Assembly: GCF_014642655.1 (NCBI RefSeq)
Contig: NZ_BMIR01000001.1
Location: 23,518-87,517 of the forward strand
DNA: 64,000 nt
Direction of reading: 5' to 3'
From: Pullulanibacillus camelliae
GTDB lineage: Bacteria > Bacillota > Bacilli > Bacillales > Sporolactobacillaceae
Part shown: positions 36,250 through 45,702 of the stretch, piece by piece
Layout of the letters: every line of letters starts with the position of its first letter
Numbering within the stretch: position 1 is the first letter of the stretch
Notes under the pieces: model-generated
Told to the model about the DNA's origin: nothing
Database searches by the model: none
What the model saw: only the letters and a program-made list of their open reading frames with translations
Translations under genes and position numbers: made by a program

Positions 36250-37557
36250 TTACTTCATGGCTGCTTTCATTTTTTGATCCATATTGGCCGCTGCTTTTTC
36301 CGGTGTTTCTTTGCCCGCTAACATTTTTGATAGTTCAATTTGAATAATGCTTGAAATTTCTTGATAATTTGGTGCAACTGGGCGAGACACCGCGTTAGCC
36401 ACAGCATCTGTGAACCCTTTTTGTTTAAAGAATGGATTTGCTTTTAATACATCTGGATCTTTATACAAGCTCATGATCGCTGGTGCACTCCCTCCATTAA
36501 TGGCCAGGATCTTTTCTCCTTCTTTGCCTGTCATGAATTTTAGGAATTCCCAGGCTTCTTTTGGATGCTTAGAGTACTTATTGATGCCCATTTGCCAGCC
36601 ACCGAGAGAGGAAGCGGAGCCGTTATCACCTGCTGGAAGAACGGCGACACCAACCTTACCAACGATTTTAGATTTGTCTTTATCATTAGCATCTGCCCAC
36701 ATATATGGCCAGTTACGGGCAAAAACGGTTTGCCCTTCAATAAAGGCGTTATCTGTATCCGTTTCTTCAAAGTTCGTGACATTGTTTGGTGTAATCCCTG
36801 AATCGATGACCTTCTTCAACTCCTTAAGCCCCTTGATGGTTTGAGGAGTATTCACAGCTACATTGCCATCCTTATCAATAAATTGTCCACCATAGCTGCC
36901 AAGATACTCTACAGCATTACATACAAGTCCTTCATACTGTTTGGCTTGTAATGCAAAGCCATATTTTGTTCCGTTTTTCCCTTGAAATTCTTTAGCATCT
37001 TTAATCAATTCGTCCCATGTTTTCGGTGGGCTTTTAACAAGATCTGTGCGGTAGAATAATACACCTGCATCAACAAAGAGAGGAAGCGCCCATTGTTTGC
37101 CATTAAACTGCGCTGCACTTAAAGCGCCTTTGTTGTAGTCGCTAAGGTCGACATTATCCTGTTGAATAAAGCGATCAAGTGGTAAAGTATAGCCGGCTTG
37201 AGCAAATTCAGCTGGCCAAACCACATCCATGTTGATGACATCGATAGCACTGGATTTTGCATTAAACGCTGTCACATACGCATCATGCTGTTTTCCTGTG
37301 TCATTGGGTTCTTCTTGAATCTCCACGTGAATATTAGGGTGTTCCTTTTCAAAGGCTGCAATCATTTTGGTTGTAGCATCTGTTGTATCTTTACCACGGG
37401 CATAAACGATCGTTACTTGCTTCTCCTTACCTGAGGACTTGCTGCTCTCTTTACTTGATGAGGCACTTGAATGATCCTTAGATGATGAACAGGCTGACAA
37501 AATCAGTCCGAAAGCCAATACGATCACTACTAATACGTTAAACCTTTTCAAATTCAT
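36250..37557 (-). CDS. Sugar ABC transporter substrate-binding lipoprotein (ThuE-like)
   Basis: 435 residues. Signal peptide with lipobox LILSAC (Cys23), then a Ser/Lys-rich linker and VTIVYARGKDTTDATTKMIAAFEKEHPNI, the family-1 sugar-binding start. AFIEGQTVFARNWPYMWAD and LGGWQMGINKYSKHPKEAW are typical of trehalose/maltose-binding homologues. AAGGGGGAAG ribosome site. First gene of the operon with two permeases and ThuA; a LacI-type operator and cre-like site lie in its leader. Ligand likely a disaccharide or small glycoside; not proven. Confidence 0.92.
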   Translation of the reverse strand: MNLKRFNVLVVIVLAFGLILSACSSSKDHSSASSSKESSKSSGKEKQVTIVYARGKDTTDATTKMIAAFEKEHPNIHVEIQEEPNDTGKQHDAYVTAFNAKSSAIDVINMDVVWPAEFAQAGYTLPLDRFIQQDNVDLSDYNKGALSAAQFNGKQWALPLFVDAGVLFYRTDLVKSPPKTWDELIKDAKEFQGKNGTKYGFALQAKQYEGLVCNAVEYLGSYGGQFIDKDGNVAVNTPQTIKGLKELKKVIDSGITPNNVTNFEETDTDNAFIEGQTVFARNWPYMWADANDKDKSKIVGKVGVAVLPAGDNGSASSLGGWQMGINKYSKHPKEAWEFLKFMTGKEGEKILAINGGSAPAIMSLYKDPDVLKANPFFKQKGFTDAVANAVSRPVAPNYQEISSIIQIELSKMLAGKETPEKAAANMDQKMKAAMK

Positions 37558-37578
37558 GAGTGCTTCCCCCTTTTCAAA

Positions 37579-37592
37579 AGTAAACGCTTACA
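37579..37592 (-). promoter_or_regulatory. cre-like site ahead of the ThuE-like gene
   Basis: AGTAAACGCTTACA on the + strand, 13 of 14 to the cre consensus. It lies just upstream of the ribosome site and next to the LacI-type palindrome at 37596. Confidence 0.7.
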
Positions 37593-37595
37593 TAT

Positions 37596-37613
37596 TGTGG
37601 AATCGATTTCACA
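37596..37613. promoter_or_regulatory. LacI-type operator between the regulator and ThuE-like gene
   Basis: TGTGGAATCGATTTCACA, an 18-bp near-perfect palindrome centred on ATCGAT. The same core, TGAAATCGATTTCA, occurs at the promoter of the adjacent LacI-type gene, so both are probably bound by that repressor. Confidence 0.75.
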
Positions 37614-37628
37614 AAAACAAAAAATTGA

Positions 37629-38618
37629 TTATGTGGAGTGTCTTACCACCAAATGTAAGGGTAATTCAGTGATTTCATTGACGGGTACCGATTGATTTCT
37701 GAGAAAACGAATCATCATTCTAATGGCGGTTATACCAATTTGTTCAACGGGTTGATAGACGGTAGAAATCGCTGGATCCATCAATTCAGCAATGGGTTGG
37801 TCGTCAAATCCTAATATGGCAAGATCATCGGGGACAGCCGTCCCATTTCTCTTCGCTTCAGCAATCATCCCTAATGCCACTTCATCGCTGCTTGTGAACA
37901 CAGCCGTTGGTCGATCGGCTTGCTGCATCAATGCATGATAAATGCGCTTGCCATCTCGTGTATCGTAGGCATCCTTAAACATCCACCGCTCATTTAATGG
38001 GAGTCCATACTCATCTAAAGCCTTTTTATACCCTGCATAGCGTTCTCTTATATTGGTAAACTGACTGCCTGCATAACAATAAGCAATCTTTTTATGCCCT
38101 CTTTCGAGCAGATGCTTCGTCCCTATATAGCCACCCTTTAATTGATCTAAGCAAACAATAGGCGCTTCAGTATGTGGTGGATATTCATTGCAGAACATAA
38201 TCGGACCAAACTCTTTATATGGCTTAATAACATCCCACTCATTCTCCGTTGAGGCAAAGATGATGCCGCCAACCTGTCGGGTCTTTAACCAATTGAGATA
38301 TAAGAGCTCTCTTTCCTTTTGTGACTTCGTCTGACACACAATGAGCTGAAAACCCACTTCAGCTGCAATGTTCTCCATGGCATCAACAAGCTTGCTAAAA
38401 AAGGGATTTGATAGTCTTGGTATCAATACGCCTATTGTTTCATGCGTTTGCGTACGAAGTTGTCTGGCGATGGAATTTGGGACATACCCCAATTGCTCCA
38501 TTGCCTGTTGTACACTTTTGCGCTTTTCTTCCGTTACATAGGGATGATTATTAATCACTCTAGAAACGGTAGCTCGTGATAAGCCTGCCAGACGCGCCAC
38601 ATCCTCGATTGTTGCCAC
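37629..38618 (-). CDS. LacI-family transcriptional repressor
   Basis: 329 residues. N-terminal LacI helix-turn-helix TIEDVARLAGLSRATVSRVINN and hinge, then the sugar-binding effector domain (IGVLIPRLSNPFFSKLVDAMEN, GGIIFASTENEWD, AVFTSSDEVALGMIAEAKRNG, LAILGFDDQPIAELMDP). GTG start with AGGAGG. It has its own promoter with an ATCGAT-centred operator and a second operator ahead of the downstream ABC/thuA genes, so it probably represses itself and that operon. Inducer likely the transported sugar. Confidence 0.92.
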   Translation of the reverse strand: MATIEDVARLAGLSRATVSRVINNHPYVTEEKRKSVQQAMEQLGYVPNSIARQLRTQTHETIGVLIPRLSNPFFSKLVDAMENIAAEVGFQLIVCQTKSQKERELLYLNWLKTRQVGGIIFASTENEWDVIKPYKEFGPIMFCNEYPPHTEAPIVCLDQLKGGYIGTKHLLERGHKKIAYCYAGSQFTNIRERYAGYKKALDEYGLPLNERWMFKDAYDTRDGKRIYHALMQQADRPTAVFTSSDEVALGMIAEAKRNGTAVPDDLAILGFDDQPIAELMDPAISTVYQPVEQIGITAIRMMIRFLRNQSVPVNEITELPLHLVVRHST

Positions 38619-38679
38619 GATGATTCCTCCTCTCTGTCAGCACCTCCCTATTTGATTTAGAGCATCAGCTTAACAATTC

Positions 38680-38693
38680 TGAAATCGATTTCA
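38680..38693. promoter_or_regulatory. LacI-type operator (autoregulatory)
   Basis: Perfect 14-bp palindrome TGAAATCGATTTCA, immediately downstream of the -10 of the regulator promoter, where a repressor would block initiation. Confidence 0.75.
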
Positions 38694-38699
38694 ACTCAG

Positions 38700-38728
38700 A
38701 TTATAAATGAAAGCGCTTTATCATTCAA
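38700..38728 (-). promoter_or_regulatory. Sigma-A promoter of the LacI-type gene
   Basis: On the minus strand TTGAAT (38723-38728), 17-base spacer, TATAAT (38700-38705). A weaker cre-like sequence TGAAAGCGCTTTAT (38708-38721, 12 of 14 on the + strand) fills the spacer. Confidence 0.8.
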
Positions 38729-38818
38729 GCGTTTTTTGCTTTTTAAAATAATTTTATTTTCTTAATACCGTTAAAAGCCTTTCAAAACGCTGATTTTTTT
38801 GCTTAAAAATATAAATCC

Positions 38819-38849
38819 CCCTCTGCTACAACCGCATTGCGACAGAGGG
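38819..38849 (-). terminator. Terminator after the beta-mannosidase gene
   Basis: CCCTCTG/CAGAGGG arms with an inner CCGCA/TGCGA step; on the minus strand followed by GGATTTATATTTTT. It lies 56 bases after the stop of the GH2 gene and separates two operons. Confidence 0.65.
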
Positions 38850-38904
38850 TACTGCTAAAGAAATGGGAGTGTACTCTTTTTCATTACATAGACAAGCGGT
38901 GATA

Positions 38905-41442
38905 CTATAAAATAAAATCCGTCATGGAGCGCACAATGATTTCACCTGGAGTTTTAGGAACAAGGAACTCTTCAGAGGGCTCGTGTTGATAAAAGCTGAC
39001 CACTTTTGGAATCCCTGGAAGCAAATCAAAAAAGTTATCAGAAAAGACACCATCGTATTCAGACGACAACCAAACCTGCTTCGCCAAGCCATCCGTCGCC
39101 AATCTATATTGTGTTCCATCAGTCCCTTTTATTGGCTCTAGGCTTATTGTGGGATGAGGGAGATTGAGCTGCTTTGTTGGAACAAAATAATGTTCCTTTG
39201 ACTCTACTCTTCTCCTATTTGTCTCTAAAACGATGGAGAGTAGCGTTTCCTGTGCGGAATGCCCGCCCAGAATGTCACCGTTGACTCGGCTCCAAATCTT
39301 TTGCGAAGTATTAGCAGGAATGGAAACAGCCTCATGCCATTCGTCAAGTACGTTTCCATTAAAATCAAGCAGTTTAATGATCACCTGCCCTGCCTCGTCC
39401 TCCCACGCATCCGATACGATGTAAAGATCAACGCGTTCCTCTCTACCATCTACGGATAAAATCACTTCTTTAAAGCTGTTTTTGGCATAATATTGAAGGG
39501 CCTTCCAGCGCCCATAATAATCCATACTCGACCATGAGGCAACAGGCCAGCAATCGTTCATTTGCCAATAAAGGCTGCCCATCGTATATGGCATCCTTCT
39601 CCTGTGTGCTTCAATCGCCATTTTAATAGCTTCTGCCTGCTGAACTTGACTCATATATAAGAAAGAAGGAAAATCTTTAGCCTCTGGAAAATACTGTTCC
39701 ATGTACTCCTTGATCAAACGATTGCCTGCACCATTTTTCTGATGCTGAAGCATGACCTCGGATTCTAAAGCCATATCTGCTTCTTCAGCATAGGTGCGTA
39801 CCGTTCTTTCCTCAGGAAAGGATTGAAAGCCATATTCACTCATGAATCGACCAATTTGCACATTATAATTTTCAAAGGGCTCGACATTATGCCAGACTCC
39901 CCAATAATGGATATCGCCATGCGAGGAATCATTCGTTGCATGTTGCTCTTTGTTATTGGTCAACGCTTGAAGCGGTGAAGACGGCCAGTAATCGACGCCA
40001 GGTGCTAAGCGTTCGATTGTCTCAGGAAGCAGACGATGAAAAATCGCTTCATAATCCTGCCAAATTTTTTCTCTCAGTTCAGGCTCATATTGCTCCTTCC
40101 ATCCCCAGCCTGCCTTCTCATCATATTGAGACCACGCTGTATCCATTTCATTATTGCCACACCATAAAGCAATAGAAGGATGGTTGCGCAGTCTTTTTAT
40201 ATTTTCCTCTGCTTCAAGTCTAATATTTTCAAGGAAAGCCGTATCCCCAGGATACATGCTACAAGCGAACATGAAGTCCTGCCAGATTAAAATGCCGTAT
40301 TCATCACAAAGCTCATAAAAAGCATCGGCTTCATAAATGCCCCCGCCCCATACGCGAAGCATATTCATATTCGCTGCCACAGCACTGAGAATTTCGTATT
40401 TATAGCGCTCACGCGTCACTTCTGAGAGAAAACTATCATTCGGTATATGATTGGCACCCTTAGCGAACACTGGGCGACCATTAAGTTCAAAATAAAACGA
40501 TGATCCAGAGTCATCCGGCATGCGAACGAGCTTTAATGACCTCAATCCTGTCTTAACAGATCGCGAGGATACGTGTCGATTTCCTTTCCGGCACTCCGCA
40601 GTAAATGTATACAGATGCTGTTCGCCAAGCCCATTACTCCACCATAGCTTTGGCTTGTTAATAGCAACTTTCATTTCCAGCACATGGCTCCCTTGTTCCA
40701 GGGCAACCTGTTTCTCAATGAAAAGAGCCTCTGCCCGCAGTTGAAGCATGCCTTCAAAACGATCTGCAACCTCCACTTCAACAAGGGCAGTCATCAAAGC
40801 CTCGGTGGGGGTGACATCGTCTTGTTTGATGTATAAATCAGTGATGCGTGCTTCATTCCATCCCTGAATACTTACCGGCTTCCATATCCCACTGGTTACA
40901 AAGCGCGGACCCCAGTCCCAACCAAAATGATAGGGGGCCTTTCGTGAAAAGACACTGACTTTCCGATCCCCAATACCGCCAATTTCTGAAACATCGTTGG
41001 TTGCTGGCAAGTCGTATCCCTGTTGAGCAAGCTTTACCAATCCTTTATGGATAGGAGAATAAAAATACACATTAAGTGCATTGTCCTCCTTTTTTAGGAG
41101 GGATTTAATATCGACACGCCACGAGCGAAACATATTATCTGCCGCTAGAATCTTGTGTCCATTCAAATACACATCAGCATAAGTATCCAATCCAGCAAAG
41201 AACAGTTCTACACGGTCATGTGCTAACAAGTCCTCGGATACAGCAAATGTTGTTCGATATTGCCAATCCTTCTTATCAATCCACTGAAGCTCACGCTCGT
41301 TTGTCCCATAAAAGGGGGCTGGAATTTGCTGATTGTTTAATAGATCTGTATGGACACACCCTGGGACCTGTGCAGGTAACCATTCCTGGGAATCACTGGC
41401 TTTAAACGTCCAATCTTGCAATGCCACATTCGTCTCGGTCAT
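38905..41442 (-). CDS. GH2 beta-mannosidase
   Basis: About 845 residues, the length of bacterial GH2 beta-mannosidases. Sugar-binding domain at the start (VPGCVHTDLLNNQQIPAPFYG is typical), immunoglobulin-like domain, then TIM barrel with acid/base Glu in WCGNNEMD (about 429) and nucleophile Glu in RFMSEYGFQSFP (about 535). Removes terminal beta-mannose from manno-oligosaccharides in the cytoplasm; no signal peptide. ATG at 41442 has GGAG 9 bases upstream; the in-frame ATG at 41466 has none. It is the last gene of a unit with the two-component system and ABC importer upstream, implying mannan or glucomannan fragments as substrate. Confidence 0.93.
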   Translation of the reverse strand: MTETNVALQDWTFKASDSQEWLPAQVPGCVHTDLLNNQQIPAPFYGTNERELQWIDKKDWQYRTTFAVSEDLLAHDRVELFFAGLDTYADVYLNGHKILAADNMFRSWRVDIKSLLKKEDNALNVYFYSPIHKGLVKLAQQGYDLPATNDVSEIGGIGDRKVSVFSRKAPYHFGWDWGPRFVTSGIWKPVSIQGWNEARITDLYIKQDDVTPTEALMTALVEVEVADRFEGMLQLRAEALFIEKQVALEQGSHVLEMKVAINKPKLWWSNGLGEQHLYTFTAECRKGNRHVSSRSVKTGLRSLKLVRMPDDSGSSFYFELNGRPVFAKGANHIPNDSFLSEVTRERYKYEILSAVAANMNMLRVWGGGIYEADAFYELCDEYGILIWQDFMFACSMYPGDTAFLENIRLEAEENIKRLRNHPSIALWCGNNEMDTAWSQYDEKAGWGWKEQYEPELREKIWQDYEAIFHRLLPETIERLAPGVDYWPSSPLQALTNNKEQHATNDSSHGDIHYWGVWHNVEPFENYNVQIGRFMSEYGFQSFPEERTVRTYAEEADMALESEVMLQHQKNGAGNRLIKEYMEQYFPEAKDFPSFLYMSQVQQAEAIKMAIEAHRRRMPYTMGSLYWQMNDCWPVASWSSMDYYGRWKALQYYAKNSFKEVILSVDGREERVDLYIVSDAWEDEAGQVIIKLLDFNGNVLDEWHEAVSIPANTSQKIWSRVNGDILGGHSAQETLLSIVLETNRRRVESKEHYFVPTKQLNLPHPTISLEPIKGTDGTQYRLATDGLAKQVWLSSEYDGVFSDNFFDLLPGIPKVVSFYQHEPSEEFLVPKTPGEIIVRSMTDFIL

Positions 41443-41487
41443 AGTCTTACGCTCCTTTTTTGTCATCTATTATTGAAATGAAAAAGC

Positions 41488-43041
41488 CTAGCTGAGAAAC
41501 CTGCGATATTCAGTTGGTGTCATCATAGTCAGCTGTTTAAATACTTGGACAAAATATTTATAGTTTTGATAGCCCACCTGCTCGGCAATTGCGGTTACCT
41601 TATCAGAGGTTTCCTCCAACAAGCTTTTCGCCTTTTCTACGCGGAGGTGGTTCAAGTATTCGTTAAAGCTCATGTGAGTATACTGCTTAAAGAGCACACT
41701 GAAATAGTTTGGCGAAATATTGATATAATCTGCTACCTCAGTCGCCTTCACATCATATTTATAATAATCTTGAATATAACTCATCGCTCGATCAATTAAC
41801 CAGTGATGGTGATTTTTTTGATCAGGATGAAGCCATGCAAAAATAAGCCGCATATCCTCTTCAAACAAAGCCTTTAGGGACTCATAGGAATTATGGCGAT
41901 GCACATTCACCTCTTGGGTAAAGGCAAGCTCAAGAGTTGAAACATCATAATGGGAAGACCTTTGCCCATAAAGCTTTCCTATACGTTTTTCTATAGCATG
42001 ACAGCACTTACAAACCTCTGTTAACAAAAACCGCTGTTGTTTCAGATAAGCAAAAAGGACCTCAATCCCTTCATTGAGTTCTTTAGCTTCAGCAGCTTGG
42101 AGCGGTCTGATGACCGCTTCTTCTAATTCGTGTGGCAATTCTTTGCTCTCTTCCCTTATTCTACTTTCTTCAGTTAAAACAGAGTAGGTGCCTTCTTCAA
42201 TATATAATTTTTCTAAGGCATAAACCATTTTCATTTTCACTTCTGGAAGCCTCTTAATAGGGATAATCTGATTGGACACAATAAAATGAAAGCGCAAATG
42301 ACTCTCCAAAGACACCTTTAACTGCTCAATGATTTTCAACATATTTGGGGTCTTGTCATTTAAACAATAAATACATGTAAGCAAAAGATTATCCTCAATA
42401 TACAGAGACGCACAGCTAGATCCCCTTTGATCAACGAGGCTGGAAATCAAGGTTTGCCACTGGTCAAAATGCCGCTGGTGGGCGCTGTCCTGCAATTCTC
42501 TAGTGAGCTGAGCCCCTTGCTTCATACTGCTCAATATCGGTAAAACAGAAAGAGTCCCTATATCAAATGATGGCGAGGCGTGTTCAAATGGCGTAGCAAA
42601 TAAAACATGCGCCATGACATCTTTCATCTGTAATTGATTGAACTGTTGACGGGCTGATTGCTCAGAGACAATGGTTTTTTTGACTTTATCTACGGTCTGA
42701 AGAAGTTCATCGACATCAACAGGCTTTAATAAATAATCTTTTACCCCTAAGCGTATCGCTGTTTTTGCATAGTCAAATTCATCATAGCCACTTAGCATAA
42801 TGACTTTTGGGGCATTCGGTCGATTTTGCAGCTGCTCAGCGAGCTCAAGTCCATCCATGATCGGCATCTTAACATCCGTAAGCACGATCTGAACCTCCGC
42901 ATACTGTCGGACTTTTTCCAGAGCTTCTCGCCCGTTGCTGGCGACATCAACAATCTCAATGCCGTAAGTATCCCATGGAATGGTTTCACGCAATCCTTGG
43001 ATAATAATAGGCTCATCATCCACTATGATCATTTTCATCAT
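41488..43041 (-). CDS. YesN-type response regulator with AraC-like output domain
   Basis: 517 residues. Receiver domain at 1-120 with phospho-acceptor Asp56 in VLTDVKMPIMDG and Lys in YLLKPVD; a long middle region of unknown fold; C-terminal AraC-type double helix-turn-helix (VKATEVADYINISPNYFSVLFKQY and VTAIAEQVGYQNYKYFVQVFKQ). Its start overlaps the end of the kinase gene by 26 bases. Such pairs sense extracellular sugars or binding-protein complexes and activate the local ABC transporter genes. Confidence 0.93.
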   Translation of the reverse strand: MMKMIIVDDEPIIIQGLRETIPWDTYGIEIVDVASNGREALEKVRQYAEVQIVLTDVKMPIMDGLELAEQLQNRPNAPKVIMLSGYDEFDYAKTAIRLGVKDYLLKPVDVDELLQTVDKVKKTIVSEQSARQQFNQLQMKDVMAHVLFATPFEHASPSFDIGTLSVLPILSSMKQGAQLTRELQDSAHQRHFDQWQTLISSLVDQRGSSCASLYIEDNLLLTCIYCLNDKTPNMLKIIEQLKVSLESHLRFHFIVSNQIIPIKRLPEVKMKMVYALEKLYIEEGTYSVLTEESRIREESKELPHELEEAVIRPLQAAEAKELNEGIEVLFAYLKQQRFLLTEVCKCCHAIEKRIGKLYGQRSSHYDVSTLELAFTQEVNVHRHNSYESLKALFEEDMRLIFAWLHPDQKNHHHWLIDRAMSYIQDYYKYDVKATEVADYINISPNYFSVLFKQYTHMSFNEYLNHLRVEKAKSLLEETSDKVTAIAEQVGYQNYKYFVQVFKQLTMMTPTEYRRFLS

Positions 43042-44827
43042 TCATATCACCTGCCCCTTTATAAAGGCTTTGGATTTCGGACGGCTGAGTTAATAGTGGC
43101 ATTTGAAGCTGCAACCAGGTTCCCTGTTGATCCATTTTTAGCCATTTCAACCCATACTCTGGTCCAAACGCTAATACTAAGCGATCCTGTAAATTTTTAA
43201 GGGCGTGTCCTTCATTACTTGCCACCTTTTCTAAAAAGAGGTCCTTGTTCATCCCCATACCATTATCCATGACATCAATATATAATGTGTGTCCAACAGG
43301 ATAACAGCGAATATCAATGACTTTTTCAGCTTGCTGATTCTCGAAACCATGCTTAATAGAATTTTCAACAAGAGGTTGAATAATCTGCTTCATAATATAA
43401 ACATCATGAATGCTTTGATCTACCGTCACATGATATGTCAGTGAGCCGCCCATCCGCTGATTTTGCAGATCAAGATAGCTTTTGACAAATGTACATTCAT
43501 CTTCTAAATGAATGTACAAAGCACTTCCTCTTAAACTATTTCGAAAAATCCTTGATAAGCGTTCGATAAGATGACTCGTTTCTGGTGCTTGCTCTAGCCG
43601 AGCCTTCCAGCGAATCATATCTAATGTATTGTATAAGAAATGTGGATCAATCTGACTTTGCAACGCCTTTAATTCAGATTCCTTTTGTCTGATCTTTAAT
43701 TTGTATTCCTGGTTAATATGATTCTGGATGGTCTCCACCATATGGTTAAAGCGAATCCCCAATTTACCAATCTCATCTTTAACAACGACGGGGACATGAA
43801 CAGAAAAGTCCTTCTGCTCCAATTGTTTCGTTGAGTGCGTAAGAGCAATAATCCGGCGAATATCTGAAAAATAATAGCCAACTAATGCGATAAGCCCCAA
43901 TAAAATTAAAATGATAAAGGTATCTCTCATCAATTCACGGATATGAATTAAGGATTGATCAATCTTATTCTTGCTCACAAGTGCCACTAAGTACCAATCG
44001 ATCCCCTTGACCTTTTTTGATACGGCCAAATAATGGTGACCTTGAGCCTTATAGTTAAAATTGACCTGATTATCCTTTAAAATTGTCTGTTGCAGCTGTT
44101 GGAGATCGCTGTCGCTAAACGCCTCACTCTTATTTCCTTGGATCATCACATCGCCAGCCTGACTCATCAAAAAGACTGTTCCTTGTCTTTGTAAAGCGGG
44201 AATCTGGATCAGCTTTTTCAACTCAGAAACGTTGAGACGAATGCGCATGAACCCAATGGGATGCTTGATATTATTAAAGTCATTGATCACCCGTGATAAA
44301 CTAATTACATTGACTCTACCATCAATCCCTTTGGACAGTTCATAGGCATCACTCCACACAATGCCGCCTTCCTTCTTAGAGGCTAAGCGATCCCATTTGG
44401 ATTCATCGCCCGAAACAGGATCGCCCATTTCCACAACATTGCCCCCTTCACCTTTTAAATAAAAGGAACTGATATAGTCCTTAGACATGAGCTGGAAGGT
44501 TAAATATCCCTTAATATTTTCTAAGCTTTGTTGCGCCGATAAGTCATTGATTTTACTTTCCGGTGTCATCATAAAATTACGAAAGTCTTCATTATAAATG
44601 GTATATAATGAGACATTTTCCATATCTTCAATGATCGATGTGAGATTGCCTTCAATCTTATCCACTGTTCCTTTGGTCGATTCTACCGTTTGTGCTTGAA
44701 ATGATTGATCCATCTTATGATAGATATACATTCCAAAACCAATCGTCGGCAATGTCACTAATACCGCAAACATAATCAAAAACTTATATTTAAGACTTAT
44801 GTGTAAAAAAGGGAGTTTGCTTAGCAT
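43016..44827 (-). CDS. YesM-type sensor histidine kinase
   Basis: 603 residues. First membrane span about 12-32, an extracellular sensor (about 35-290), second span (about 295-318), HAMP linker, then the LytS/YesM-type kinase: QSQIDPHFLYNTLDMIRWK (phospho-accepting His near 398) and ATPase boxes NSIKHGF and DNGMGMN. GAG-rich ribosome site is modest. It lies 27 bases after the MalG-type permease gene and overlaps the response regulator, so it is part of the same transcript. Confidence 0.92.
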   Translation of the reverse strand: MLSKLPFLHISLKYKFLIMFAVLVTLPTIGFGMYIYHKMDQSFQAQTVESTKGTVDKIEGNLTSIIEDMENVSLYTIYNEDFRNFMMTPESKINDLSAQQSLENIKGYLTFQLMSKDYISSFYLKGEGGNVVEMGDPVSGDESKWDRLASKKEGGIVWSDAYELSKGIDGRVNVISLSRVINDFNNIKHPIGFMRIRLNVSELKKLIQIPALQRQGTVFLMSQAGDVMIQGNKSEAFSDSDLQQLQQTILKDNQVNFNYKAQGHHYLAVSKKVKGIDWYLVALVSKNKIDQSLIHIRELMRDTFIILILLGLIALVGYYFSDIRRIIALTHSTKQLEQKDFSVHVPVVVKDEIGKLGIRFNHMVETIQNHINQEYKLKIRQKESELKALQSQIDPHFLYNTLDMIRWKARLEQAPETSHLIERLSRIFRNSLRGSALYIHLEDECTFVKSYLDLQNQRMGGSLTYHVTVDQSIHDVYIMKQIIQPLVENSIKHGFENQQAEKVIDIRCYPVGHTLYIDVMDNGMGMNKDLFLEKVASNEGHALKNLQDRLVLAFGPEYGLKWLKMDQQGTWLQLQMPLLTQPSEIQSLYKGAGDMNDENDHSG

Positions 44828-44854
44828 CTTCTCAGCCCCAACTTTTCACGCCAT

Positions 44855-45691
44855 TTAACCCTTCACCGCACCTGCTGTCATCCCTTTAACAAGCTCCTTC
44901 TCTAATAAGAGATAGACGATAAGAATGGGCACAAGTGCCATGGTGAGCCCTGCGAACTGAGCGACATAATTCGTCACATGATCACCGGCAAAATTCTGCA
45001 ATCCTAAGGGCAGCGTTTGCAATTTCGGGTTATTAATTAATACTAGCGCAAAAACGAATTCGTTCCAATTGTTAATGAAGCTTAAAATCACAACGGTTGC
45101 GATAGCGGGACGCGTCATAGGTAAGATAATCGCCCAAAAGATTCTTAATATCCCTGCACCATCCATAATCGCTGATTCTTCAATATCCTTTGGAAAGCTT
45201 CTCATGAAGCTGACAAGTAAGAAGATTGTAATCGGTAGATTAAAAGCGACATAAGGAAAAATCAGAGAAAGACGTGTGTTCAATATGCCGAGCTTTGACA
45301 TTAAGATAAACATTGGAACCAGGGTCGCATGAATAGGAACAAGCAAGCCAAAAATGAAGAAGTTATAAATGGTTTTACTCATTTTAAAATCAAAGCGGGC
45401 GATAAAGTAAGCGGCTAATGCCCCAAATAGTACCGTGATGATCACAGCGACAACCGAAACAACAATACTGTTCCAAAAATACTCGCCAAAATTTGCGGTA
45501 TGCCATGCATCAATATAATTTTGGAAATGTAGACTATGTGGTAAGCCAAGCTTATCCACAGCATACTCTTTAGTGGTTTTAAAGGAATTTAAAATCATCC
45601 AGAGAATCGGATAGGCGTTCACAATGGCAAAAAGGATTAAAACAACATAAATTAAAGTCATTTTGATTTTTCGATTAGAATATGTTTCCAT
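44855..45691 (-). CDS. Sugar ABC transporter permease (MalG type)
   Basis: 278 residues with six spans; the EAA loop begins IEESAIMDGAGILRIFWAII. Starts METYSNRKIKMTLIYVVLIL. It follows its partner permease by 11 bases and precedes the histidine kinase. By operon logic it imports beta-mannosides or related oligosaccharides for the GH2 enzyme downstream. No ATPase gene is encoded in the operon. Confidence 0.92.
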   Translation of the reverse strand: METYSNRKIKMTLIYVVLILFAIVNAYPILWMILNSFKTTKEYAVDKLGLPHSLHFQNYIDAWHTANFGEYFWNSIVVSVVAVIITVLFGALAAYFIARFDFKMSKTIYNFFIFGLLVPIHATLVPMFILMSKLGILNTRLSLIFPYVAFNLPITIFLLVSFMRSFPKDIEESAIMDGAGILRIFWAIILPMTRPAIATVVILSFINNWNEFVFALVLINNPKLQTLPLGLQNFAGDHVTNYVAQFAGLTMALVPILIVYLLLEKELVKGMTAGAVKG

Positions 45692-45702
45692 TTTCGATCC
45701 CC

